From: Mycolicibacterium rhodesiae
GTDB lineage: Bacteria > Actinomycetota > Actinomycetes > Mycobacteriales > Mycobacteriaceae
DNA length: 64,000 nucleotides
Reading direction: 5' to 3'
Assembly (NCBI RefSeq): GCF_002086695.1
Contig: NZ_MVIH01000013.1
Location: 87,418 to 151,417 of the forward strand
Part shown: one piece after another, positions 51,724 to 59,797 of the stretch
How positions within the stretch are numbered: position 1 is the first letter of the stretch
Layout of the letters: each line of letters begins with the position of its first letter
Made by a program: the position numbers and the translations under genes
Notes under the pieces: model-generated
What the model saw: only the letters and a program-made list of their open reading frames with translations
Told to the model about the DNA's origin: nothing
Database searches by the model: none

Positions 51724-51780
51724 CGAGATCGACACTGGCGTGCGATCTTCTCGCACTTTCGCGCGCTGACGTCGATCTCG
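51724..51780. repeat. 57-base nested palindrome between dacB1 and the yihY-like gene
   Basis: Outer arms CGAGATCGAC (51724-51733) and GTCGATCTCG (51771-51780) are exact inverse complements around 37 bases. Inside is a second stem TGCGA-N5-TCGCA (51741-51755). It lies between two converging genes, so it may be a bidirectional terminator. The form also suggests a dispersed intergenic repeat. No T-tract follows. Confidence 0.55.
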
Positions 51781-51804
51781 ATGAGGCGCGGGCGGTAATA
51801 CGCG

Positions 51805-52833
51805 CTAGTCGCGTCCTCTACCGAACAGCCGCGAAACACCGAGCGCACCAACCGCACCCACCGCCATCGCGGCCACCGTCTGCCGGGCGCTCAGACCTTC
51901 GTCCGGGCCCACCCGCGGCGAGATGACGGCCGGCCCCGGCGCCGGAACCGGTTCGAGCCGCATGTTGTCTTTCGACGTCGCCGCCCACGCGGTGGCGAAC
52001 AGCACCAGCCGGGCGGTGATGTAGGCGAACACCATCAGACCCAACACCGGCCCGAACGTCGCACCCGCCGGACCGTGCACCACCGACCGCAGATAGATCG
52101 ACCCGACCAGCTTGAAGATCTCGAACGCCACCGCGGCCATCAGCCCGGCGCGCACACTGCTGCGGAAGCTCACCGACTCCCGGGGCAACCGCGCGATCAT
52201 CCAGCTGAACAACAGCCACGACACCGCCCACGACGTCACCAGCGAGACCACGCGCAGCACTCCGCCGAGCCCGGTCAGGTGCGGCACACCCATCCACTCC
52301 AGCACCGTCCTCATCAGCGACGGATCCGCCAGCGCGGTCAGTGCGACGGTCACGATGATCGCGACGAAGACCGACAGCAGCACCATCAGGTCGGACAGCT
52401 TGGTGCGCAGGAAGTTCTGTTCCTCGACCCGCTGATCCCACATCTGGCTCAGCGCCTCACGCAGATTCGCGATCCAGCCCAGGCCCGCCCACGCCGCGGT
52501 GGCAAGGCCGATCACACCGACCGACGTGCGGGAATCGATCGCCGAGTCGATCAGCCCGATCAGCTGCTGGCCGAAGTCCCCGGAAACCGTTGTCCTGATC
52601 CGGTTTTCGATATCGGCCAGCAGGTGCGGCCGGCTGGCCAGTACGAAGCCACCGGCCGCGAAGCCGACCATCAGCAACGGAAACAGCGCGAAGATCGTGA
52701 AGTACGTGATGCCCGCGGCGTAGAAGTCGCCCTTGACCTTCTGATAGCGCATCCCCGCCCGGATCGTGTGGTCGATCCAGTGATAGCGGGCCCGCAGCCG
52801 GTCGAGGCGACCCGGTTCGGCCGGTTCTGACAT
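51805..52833 (-). CDS. YihY/BrkB family inner-membrane protein (Rv3335c-like)
   Basis: 342 residues, about six membrane helices. The family segments YFTIFALFPLLMVGFAAGGFVL, WAGLGWIANLREALSQMWD and GPVLGLMVFAYITARLVLFATAWAAT are clear. The cytoplasmic N-terminus holds RARYHWIDHTIRAGMRYQKVKGDFYAAG. Function is unknown; it is not an RNase despite old names for the family. trpS starts 36 bases upstream on the same strand, as in Rv3335c-Rv3336c. GTG/ATG at 52833 gives a short polar N-terminus. Confidence 0.88.
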   Translation of the reverse strand: MSEPAEPGRLDRLRARYHWIDHTIRAGMRYQKVKGDFYAAGITYFTIFALFPLLMVGFAAGGFVLASRPHLLADIENRIRTTVSGDFGQQLIGLIDSAIDSRTSVGVIGLATAAWAGLGWIANLREALSQMWDQRVEEQNFLRTKLSDLMVLLSVFVAIIVTVALTALADPSLMRTVLEWMGVPHLTGLGGVLRVVSLVTSWAVSWLLFSWMIARLPRESVSFRSSVRAGLMAAVAFEIFKLVGSIYLRSVVHGPAGATFGPVLGLMVFAYITARLVLFATAWAATSKDNMRLEPVPAPGPAVISPRVGPDEGLSARQTVAAMAVGAVGALGVSRLFGRGRD

Positions 52834-52852
52834 GCCCAGCCCCTCGTGATGT

Positions 52853-53869
52853 CTACGAACTCGTCGGCAGAAACCCTAACCGGTCGTATACCCGCCCGAT
52901 GGTCTTCGCAGACACCTCGCGGGCCCGGTCGGCCCCTTTGGCCAGGATGGCCTGCAGTTCGGCCGGGTCGGCGAGCAGTTCGTCGACGCGCTGCTGCAGC
53001 GGGGTGACGTAGGAGACGACGGCGTCGGCGGTGTCCTTCTTGAGGTCGCCGTAGCCGCGGCCCGAGTACCCGGACACCAGTGTGTCGATGTCGGTGCCGG
53101 TGACCGCCGACTGGATCGACAGCAGGTTGGACACCCCGGGCTTGGCGTCGACGTCGTAGCGGATCTCCCGCTCGCTGTCGGTGACGGCCGAGCGGATCTT
53201 CTTCGCCGTCACCTTCGGGTCGTCGAGCAGGCTGATCAGGCCGGCGTCGGTGGCCGCGGACTTGCTCATCTTGGCGGTCGGCTCCTGCAGGTCATAGATC
53301 TTGGCGGTGGCCTTCGGAATCATCGGCTCCGGGATGACGAAGGTGTCGGGGAAGCGCACGTTGAACCGCTGCGCGACGTCGCGGGCCAGCTCCAGGTGCT
53401 GGCGCTGATCCTCACCGACCGGCACCAGATCGGTGTCGTAGAGCAGCACGTCGGCGGCCATCAGCACCGGGTAGGTGAACAGACCCACCGTCGTCGCCTC
53501 CGCGCCCTGCTTCTGCGACTTGTCCTTGAACTGCGTCATCCGTGAGGCTTGGCCGAACCCGGTGAAGCAGCCCAGCGCCCAGGCCAGCTCGGTGTGGGCG
53601 GGCACATGGCTCTGCACGAAGATCGTCGCGCGGTCCGGGTCGATACCGAGCGCCAGGTACTGGGCGGCGGTCACCAGGGTGCGGTGCCGCAGCGTGGCGG
53701 GGTCCTGCGGCACAGTGATCGCGTGCAGGTCCACTACGCAGAAGAACGCGTCGTAATCGTCCTGCAGCCCGACCCACTGCTTGATCGCGCCGAGGGCATT
53801 GCCCAGGTGCAGCGAATCTGACGTCGGCTGGACGCCGGAGAAAACGACACGACGAGATGAGCTGTTCAT
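52853..53869 (-). CDS. trpS: Tryptophanyl-tRNA synthetase
   Basis: 338-residue class I synthetase. ATP-binding HxGN signature in SDSLHLGNALGAIKQW, KMSKS in TAKMSKSAATD and the Trp-specific GEDQRQHLELARDVA region are present. It charges tRNA-Trp. It is followed by the yihY-like gene with only 19 bases between. ATG at 53869 gives the standard MNSSSRRVVFSGVQPT start. Rv3336c equivalent. Confidence 0.96.
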   Translation of the reverse strand: MNSSSRRVVFSGVQPTSDSLHLGNALGAIKQWVGLQDDYDAFFCVVDLHAITVPQDPATLRHRTLVTAAQYLALGIDPDRATIFVQSHVPAHTELAWALGCFTGFGQASRMTQFKDKSQKQGAEATTVGLFTYPVLMAADVLLYDTDLVPVGEDQRQHLELARDVAQRFNVRFPDTFVIPEPMIPKATAKIYDLQEPTAKMSKSAATDAGLISLLDDPKVTAKKIRSAVTDSEREIRYDVDAKPGVSNLLSIQSAVTGTDIDTLVSGYSGRGYGDLKKDTADAVVSYVTPLQQRVDELLADPAELQAILAKGADRAREVSAKTIGRVYDRLGFLPTSS

Positions 53870-53917
53870 GGTGCGTCAATCCTGTCACGAGGCCCCTCCC
53901 CGACGACCGAGTGGCAT

Positions 53918-53923
53918 TAGCAT
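53918..53923 (+). promoter_or_regulatory. Candidate leaderless -10 element of the first lipoprotein hydrolase
   Basis: TAGCAT, 8 bases before the GTG at 53932. Confidence 0.35.
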
Positions 53924-53931
53924 CCTGCTTC

Positions 53932-54993
53932 GTGCGAGGAAGACTGGCGCTGGCCACCGCCGTGACGATGATCTGCGCGCTGGCCGGGTGCGGCAGCAAC
54001 TCCGGTGACGAGAAACGCCCGGCGTCGACGGCGGTGGTGATCGTGTCCGGCGGAGATGCGACGACGCCGTTCACCGGCCCGGAGCAGGCCTGCAAGACCG
54101 GGCTGGCCGCCGGCAACACCGACACCGCGCTGCGGGAGTATCTGCTCGGCAAGGGCTACACCGTCTACACCTCCCCCGCGATGGCCGGCCGCGGTCAGGT
54201 GGTCGACCAGACCGGGTTCGGGCCGTTCGGCGTCTGCCCGATCACCCTGCCGGAGAACATGACCGTCGACTCGACGGGCAGCATCGACACCGCGGGCGAA
54301 CACCTGGCCCGGTTCCTCAACTGGCTGCACACCGACAAGGGGGTCAACGAGGTCGACTTCGTCGGCCACTCGATGGGCGGGCTGTACTCGCGCGCCGCCA
54401 TCCGGGTACTGGCGTCGACGAACTCGCCGTTGAAGGTGCGGTCGCTGACCACCATCGGGACGCCGTGGCAGGGCTCCTACCTGTCCGATTTCGCCAACGG
54501 ACTGATCCCACTGAGCGACTGCAAGGGCGACACCTTCTGCGAGACCTCGATGAAAGGTATGTCCGACGAGGTGAAGCGGCTGGTGGCGGGCTCGGGCCGT
54601 GAGGTCAATCAGGCGTTCCTGATGGGTAAGAACGGCTGGAACGAATACCAGTCCGGGGTGCTCGACAAGATCCCGGTGGTGTTGATCGGCGGCAAGAAGT
54701 TCACTGCCGAAAAAACCAGCGGGGCCGGCCCGGTCAATCCAGCGGTGTGGCCGAATGACGGCATCGTGGCACTCTCGAGTGCGCTGGCCCGCAACATCGG
54801 CGACCCGGTGCTGCCGCACCGCCGGTGTTTCACCTTCGACGACACCCACAGCATCTTCGTCTCCAATCTCGCTGGGCTGGAACAGAAGACCGCGTTGACG
54901 TGGGATCCGCAGGTGCTCGAGGTCGTCCGCAAGGCCATCGACGACGCACCCACAGAGCTCGCTCGCCCGAACCGGGAAGGCTGCCCGACCTAG
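53932..54993 (+). CDS. Lipoprotein alpha/beta-hydrolase (lipase-like), copy 1
   Basis: 353 residues. Short signal with lipobox LAGC (Cys20). Lipase fold with the nucleophile in GHSMGG (Ser147), Asp in WPNDGIV and His in DDTHS. Several cysteines (CKTG, CPIT, CKGDTFC, CF, C near the end) probably make extracytoplasmic disulfides. TIGTPWQGSYL resembles triacylglycerol lipases. It should hydrolyse an ester at the cell surface; substrate unknown. The GTG at 53932 was picked because the lipoprotein signal begins there. It is followed by a paralogue with a one-base overlap. Confidence 0.88.
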   Translation: MRGRLALATAVTMICALAGCGSNSGDEKRPASTAVVIVSGGDATTPFTGPEQACKTGLAAGNTDTALREYLLGKGYTVYTSPAMAGRGQVVDQTGFGPFGVCPITLPENMTVDSTGSIDTAGEHLARFLNWLHTDKGVNEVDFVGHSMGGLYSRAAIRVLASTNSPLKVRSLTTIGTPWQGSYLSDFANGLIPLSDCKGDTFCETSMKGMSDEVKRLVAGSGREVNQAFLMGKNGWNEYQSGVLDKIPVVLIGGKKFTAEKTSGAGPVNPAVWPNDGIVALSSALARNIGDPVLPHRRCFTFDDTHSIFVSNLAGLEQKTALTWDPQVLEVVRKAIDDAPTELARPNREGCPT

Positions 54994-56018
54994 TGCGCCG
55001 CGTCCTGGCGCTGGCGGCGGCCGTGCTGCTGGCGGGGTGCTCGCACAGCTCCACCGACACCCGCCCGCCGGCCCGGGCGGTGGTGCTGGTGTCCGGACTG
55101 GCCAGCACCGCGCCCTACACAGCTCCGGACGCCGCGTGCACCATCGGTCTGCCGGCCGGCACCGACCACACCGCGCTGCGGGAACACCTTCTGGGGAAGG
55201 GCTATTCGGTGTTCACCGCACCGGCGATGGCGGGTTCAGGCCAGGTGCACGACACGACCGGGTACGGCGCGTTCGCCTCCTGCCCGGCTCCGCTGCCCGC
55301 GTCGAGGACCATCGACAGCACCGGTGGCATCGACCTCGCCGGCGAGCACCTGGCCCGGTTCATCGACTGGCTGCACACCGAGAAGCACATCGACGAGGTC
55401 GACCTGGTCGGCCATTCGATGGGAGGACTGTTCGCCCGGGCGGCGATCCGCACCCTGAAGGCCGAGCAGTCAGCGGTGAGGGTGCGATCGTTGACCACCA
55501 TCGGAACACCGTGGCAGGGCTCCTATCTGGCGAACTTCGTCGAGGGCGGGGTCAAGATCGGCGACTGCCTTGGCGACCCGTTCTGTGAGAGCCAGATGAC
55601 GGGCTACGCCAGAGATATAGCGGCCGTTCATGTTTCCGGTTCAGCACGCGAACTCGGGCAGTCGTACCTGACGGGCCCCAAGGGCTGGAACACCTTTCAG
55701 GCGGGCGTGCTCGAGGCGGTGCCCGTCACGCTGATCGGGGGCAATCGATTCGACCGCCCGGGCGGAGCGCCGGCGGTGTGGCCGAATGACGGGGTGGTGG
55801 AGTTGCGCAGCGCGCTGGGCCGCGACGTCGACGACACCGTGCTGCCGCACCGGCGTTGCCGCATCGTCGACGACACCCACAGCGACTACGTGTCGATGAT
55901 TGCTCAACTGCCCCGCGCTACCGCGCTGACCTGGGACCCGAGGGTGCTCGATGCGGTGGCCGAGGCGATCGAGGGCGCGGCAACGGACCTCGATGGCCCC
56001 GCCCGGCAGGGATGCTGA
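54993..56018 (+). CDS. Lipoprotein alpha/beta-hydrolase (lipase-like), copy 2
   Basis: 341 residues, tandem paralogue of the preceding gene: same lipobox LAGC (Cys16), GHSMGG (Ser142), WPNDGVVELRSALGRDV and DDTHS, and the same cysteine pattern. GTG at 54993 shares its first base with the previous TAG stop (TAGTG), so it is translated with copy 1. The paralogues share most of the catalytic core but differ in the lid region after TIGTPWQGSYL (ANFVEGGVKIGDC against SDFANGLIPLSDC), so they may have different substrates. Confidence 0.88.
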   Translation: MRRVLALAAAVLLAGCSHSSTDTRPPARAVVLVSGLASTAPYTAPDAACTIGLPAGTDHTALREHLLGKGYSVFTAPAMAGSGQVHDTTGYGAFASCPAPLPASRTIDSTGGIDLAGEHLARFIDWLHTEKHIDEVDLVGHSMGGLFARAAIRTLKAEQSAVRVRSLTTIGTPWQGSYLANFVEGGVKIGDCLGDPFCESQMTGYARDIAAVHVSGSARELGQSYLTGPKGWNTFQAGVLEAVPVTLIGGNRFDRPGGAPAVWPNDGVVELRSALGRDVDDTVLPHRRCRIVDDTHSDYVSMIAQLPRATALTWDPRVLDAVAEAIEGAATDLDGPARQGC

Positions 56019-56027
56019 CGCAGGCTG

Positions 56028-59000
56028 TTACGGCGCAACCGTAATCACGACCGGCACCGAGAACTCCGAGGTGTTGTCGCCGACGGTAGCGGTGACGGTG
56101 ACATAGGAACCCTGCCACAGCGAGCCGCCCGGAACGTCGACGGTAAAGGAATCGGTCGTCTCGGTGCCGTCGCTGAGAAGCTGGAGCCCTTGGACTGGCG
56201 GCGCCTGCGCGTTGACCGGTGGCGGCGAGTAGAACACCTGCAGGCGGTAGTCACCCGAGCGGTCGGTCAACTTGCCGGTGACGATCAGTCGGCCGTTCGC
56301 AATGACTGCGCTGGCGACCGTCGGCGCGGCCTGGTTGGCGTTGCCGCCGTTCTGAAGGCTGATGCCGTCAATGATGTTCAGGGAGATCGCGTTCGACAGA
56401 ATCGTGTTGCCGGTGCCTTGATCGACGGTCACACCGTGCTCGCCGTTCCCGCTGATCGTGTTGGTCTCGATGGTGGCATCGTCGGTGGTCAGCGACAGTA
56501 TGCCGTTGCCGGTATTCGTGGTGAGGGTGTTGCCGCTGATCTCGACGCCATCCGCATCCTTCAGGTCGATCCCGTCGCCGGTGTTGTTGGTGATCACGTT
56601 CCCGATCACCTTGATGTCCTCCGAATTCACGATCACGGGGTCTGCGTCGTCATACACGGCAATTCCGTCGCCGTTGTTGCCGATGATGCTGTTGCCGGTG
56701 ATGTTCACGTCGATGCCACCGGCGATATCGATCCCGTCGCCGCCGTTTGGCGCACCGTTGCCCATCACCGCACTGTCGGTAAGCGTCAAGCCCTTGACGC
56801 CCGTCGCCACGATGCCACCGGTGCCATTGTTGCTGACGATGAACTTCTTGAGCGTCGAATCTTCGCTCTGATCAAGGACAATGCCGGTCTTGGTGAAGTT
56901 TTGCACAAGGCCGCCGTGGCGGAAATCCACCGTCACCGCGGGCCCTATCGACAGACCGTCCTGGTTGGCGAAGCCGAGACCGCCGTCCAGGTTGATCGCA
57001 CCGTCCGCGGTGACCGTCGTCGCACCGGCGTCGGCCGTGCTGGCAAGGACGACGCCGCCCAACGGATTCTGCGCGCCGACCGCGCCACCGAGATGAACGT
57101 CGCCACCTGCGGTGGTCAGCTCGAGGGTGAGGCCGCGCCCGGGCTGCGCGTCGACAGTGCCGGTGAGCGTGATCGTGCCGGGACCCCCCGTCTGGATCGA
57201 CGCCGGGCCGGCCAGTTCAGCATTGCCGGCCACCAGGAAGTCGCCGGTCGTGGTTCGGTATGGCCCACTGAGGGTGACGCTAGGGTCGTTGTAGGTCTGA
57301 TCTTTCGTGGTGGTGACCGCCGCGGTGGCGGTCGACCCGCCGGCGTCGGTGACAAGTGACTTCAGAGCAAAGTTCGAGCCGACTTGGCGAACGAATGTGG
57401 TTGCGCCACTGGAGTTCACCGTCAGAGACTGCTGGCCGTTCGCGGCGCCGTCGACGGTGCCGGAGAAGGTGACGTCACCGCTGCCGGCGTTGATCACGGT
57501 GTCGCCGGCGAGTGCCGCCACACCGGCGACGGAGAAGTCGCCGGAACCGGTCGAGTAACTGCCGCCGAGGGTGGCCTTCTGTTGGTAGGTCTGGTTGCCG
57601 GTGGTGGTCACGGAGTTGAGGCTCACGGTGGACTGACCGCCGTTGGGGCGCAACCAGATCACCTGGTCTTGCACATCGAACATCACGTCGTAGTAGTTGT
57701 ACAGGGTCAAACCGGTGTTGACGTTCTGCGTGTTCGTCGCCACCGAACCGCCCTGGTACTGAACCAGATCCACCGATCCGGTATCACCGGCGGTGAATTT
57801 CCACTCAAGTGGGGTCCGGCCCTGCGTGGTGGGAAATTCGGCGATGAAGGTCACGCCTGGTTGCAGTTGACCGTTGACGTTGTAGGGGTCCCCGCCGGGA
57901 ATGTCTTTGAGACGGATACCGGTCGACGGCGCGCCGCTGTCGATCAGGGTGGGCAGACACTGGCTGGCACACTGCGGGAACTGCTCCGTACCGATCGGCT
58001 GCTTGGCTCCGGTCCCGTCTTGTGCGAAATACTGTGGGAAGAAGCCGAACTGCTGCAGGACCGGGTAGCCCGACACCGGATAGTTACCGCTACCGATGAG
58101 TTGGGCAACCGGAATCGCATAGGTGAACTGATCACGCAAGGCATCGGTGACGCCGACGCTGAGTTGTGGGTCGGTGCCGATGGGGCCGAGTTGGACGAGG
58201 AAGCCGCTGGACAGGTTGCCGGGCAACTGGAACAGCGGACTGGTCATCGGGATCGACAGGCCGGTGACCGGCAGGACCGCGAACGACGCACCGAAGTCGC
58301 CGAAGAAGTTGCTTTCGACCGGCGGAACCAGCGGGTTGGTGAAATCGAAGACCGCACCGCTGTTGGAGTTGCCCCCGGAGAGGATCGCACCGATCTGTAT
58401 GGGTTGGGTGGACACGGTCGCAGATCCGGTGCCGAGCGTGATGGGTGTGGTGGAGACGACGGAGTTGTAGAAGTTGCCGGAACTGTAGTCGACGGACAGG
58501 CCGGTCGTGCTGAGCGGGACGTTCTGCCAGAAGGACGGGTTGTAGCCGGCGAAGAAAGCGGTTCCCCCGGTGTCGAATTCGTACATTTGAGACGCGTTGT
58601 TCCCGATCGCGACGTCGATGCCGTACTTCACCTGTGGCTGACCGTTGGCATTGTAGGTCGGCAGGTAGTGCAGGGGGATGGTTTTGGTGTCGGTGGATTG
58701 GGTGATGCTCAACGGGGCGATACCCCGGGTCAGCAGACTCGCCAACGCAGCACGCCCACCCACCGCCGCCTCGAACGTCGTCGACGTCAACGCCGTCACC
58801 GTCAACGACTGCCCACCAGCACGCGCCGCATCAACCGTGCCGGTGAACCTCGCGTCCTTACCGCCGGCATCGACCTCCACATCACTATCGAGCACCACCG
58901 CCGCATCCAGCCGCACCCCGTCCAGACCCCGCACCGCATCACGCACATGCAACGTCCCCGCACTCAAAACCGCATCCACCTTGCCCGAAAACGCCGCCCC

Positions 59001-59780
59001 GTCCCCGAACCGCAACGCATCAATCCCCGTCGTCGACAACGCACCGTTGACCGTGCCCGACGTCACCACCACACCAGCACACCCAGCATTGCCCGCACTA
59101 CCCACCGACACCGACACCGCACCGGCATCACCGACGGTGTACGCCCGGAAAAACGACGGATCCCCCGAGATCTGAACCGCATCACCCACCTGACGGATAT
59201 AGGCCACACTGCCCGAATTCACCGACACCATCAACGACGAATTCGACTGCGCGACACTGACTCCCTCCGGCACAAAAAACAACGACCGCCGAACCAACAC
59301 CAACGCCCCACCCACCACATCCGACAACGGACCGCCCGGCAAACCCCCCACCACATCAAACGCCGAATTGAACACATGATTGACCACCGTGCCCACCGCA
59401 GCAGTCAACGACGGCGCACCAACCCCCCAACACGCCGCACACCCACCATTACCCACCGCCGCCACCGCACCCCCCGCAACCGGCACACGACGCGCCAACC
59501 CCACCCCCGAAACCGACTGCACCACACCAGAAGGCACCGCTCCTGCCGACCTCGGCGCCACCGGCTTCCGGACGCCTGTCACCCGGGGCTGCTGCGCCGT
59601 CCGCGACCGCGCGGTCCCGGTCGTCGGTTTATGTGCCGCCGAATCTGCTGCGGAGGTGCGCGGTGCCCCCGGATTGGCATTGCCGGTATCTGCGGTCGCC
59701 AGGCCTGCGGGCCCTGCCACCGACAGGCCCAGGACGAATGCTGCGGCACCGACCCGAAGACCGGCTGTGAGTTCGGACAT
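56028..59780 (-). CDS. Giant secreted protein: pepsin-like aspartic protease domain plus parallel beta-helix
   Basis: 1250 residues. Signal peptide ~1-30, then a Ser/Thr/Ala/Pro linker, a glycine/valine-rich region (~75-345) and a two-lobed pepsin-like domain (~355-710) with catalytic Asp403 in FDTGG and Asp614 in LIDSGAPS. Then come VTTTGNQTY-type beta repeats (~720-870), a right-handed parallel beta-helix (~930-1140; rows such as GDGIDLKDADGVEISGNTL) and a C-terminal beta domain ending DNTSEFSVPVVITVAP. PecA of M. tuberculosis is a surface aspartic protease with a similar catalytic core. ATG at 59780 has GGAGG 6 bases upstream. It follows the paralogue at 59798 by 17 bases. The bond it cleaves is unknown. 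Confidence 0.85.
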   Translation of the reverse strand: MSELTAGLRVGAAAFVLGLSVAGPAGLATADTGNANPGAPRTSAADSAAHKPTTGTARSRTAQQPRVTGVRKPVAPRSAGAVPSGVVQSVSGVGLARRVPVAGGAVAAVGNGGCAACWGVGAPSLTAAVGTVVNHVFNSAFDVVGGLPGGPLSDVVGGALVLVRRSLFFVPEGVSVAQSNSSLMVSVNSGSVAYIRQVGDAVQISGDPSFFRAYTVGDAGAVSVSVGSAGNAGCAGVVVTSGTVNGALSTTGIDALRFGDGAAFSGKVDAVLSAGTLHVRDAVRGLDGVRLDAAVVLDSDVEVDAGGKDARFTGTVDAARAGGQSLTVTALTSTTFEAAVGGRAALASLLTRGIAPLSITQSTDTKTIPLHYLPTYNANGQPQVKYGIDVAIGNNASQMYEFDTGGTAFFAGYNPSFWQNVPLSTTGLSVDYSSGNFYNSVVSTTPITLGTGSATVSTQPIQIGAILSGGNSNSGAVFDFTNPLVPPVESNFFGDFGASFAVLPVTGLSIPMTSPLFQLPGNLSSGFLVQLGPIGTDPQLSVGVTDALRDQFTYAIPVAQLIGSGNYPVSGYPVLQQFGFFPQYFAQDGTGAKQPIGTEQFPQCASQCLPTLIDSGAPSTGIRLKDIPGGDPYNVNGQLQPGVTFIAEFPTTQGRTPLEWKFTAGDTGSVDLVQYQGGSVATNTQNVNTGLTLYNYYDVMFDVQDQVIWLRPNGGQSTVSLNSVTTTGNQTYQQKATLGGSYSTGSGDFSVAGVAALAGDTVINAGSGDVTFSGTVDGAANGQQSLTVNSSGATTFVRQVGSNFALKSLVTDAGGSTATAAVTTTKDQTYNDPSVTLSGPYRTTTGDFLVAGNAELAGPASIQTGGPGTITLTGTVDAQPGRGLTLELTTAGGDVHLGGAVGAQNPLGGVVLASTADAGATTVTADGAINLDGGLGFANQDGLSIGPAVTVDFRHGGLVQNFTKTGIVLDQSEDSTLKKFIVSNNGTGGIVATGVKGLTLTDSAVMGNGAPNGGDGIDIAGGIDVNITGNSIIGNNGDGIAVYDDADPVIVNSEDIKVIGNVITNNTGDGIDLKDADGVEISGNTLTTNTGNGILSLTTDDATIETNTISGNGEHGVTVDQGTGNTILSNAISLNIIDGISLQNGGNANQAAPTVASAVIANGRLIVTGKLTDRSGDYRLQVFYSPPPVNAQAPPVQGLQLLSDGTETTDSFTVDVPGGSLWQGSYVTVTATVGDNTSEFSVPVVITVAP
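58669..58745 (-). repeat. 77-base exact direct repeat, copy 1
   Basis: Identical over 77 bases to 63924-64000 in the paralogous gene; it encodes the segment just before and at the start of the pepsin-like domain (ASLLTRGIAPLSITQSTDTK). The identity is interrupted by the window edge in the other copy. Confidence 0.9.
58746..59530 (-). other. G+T-skewed mosaic block in the N-terminal region
   Basis: The coding (minus) strand of this block is rich in G and T with GGT, GTG and GTT codons, so the plus strand is almost lacking in G. Bases on either side use the normal C/G third positions. It encodes the glycine/valine-rich domain (residues ~84-345). The border at 58745/58746 coincides with the end of the 77-base repeat, pointing to recombination. 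Confidence 0.6.
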
Positions 59781-59797
59781 CGGAAACCTCCGGCTAG

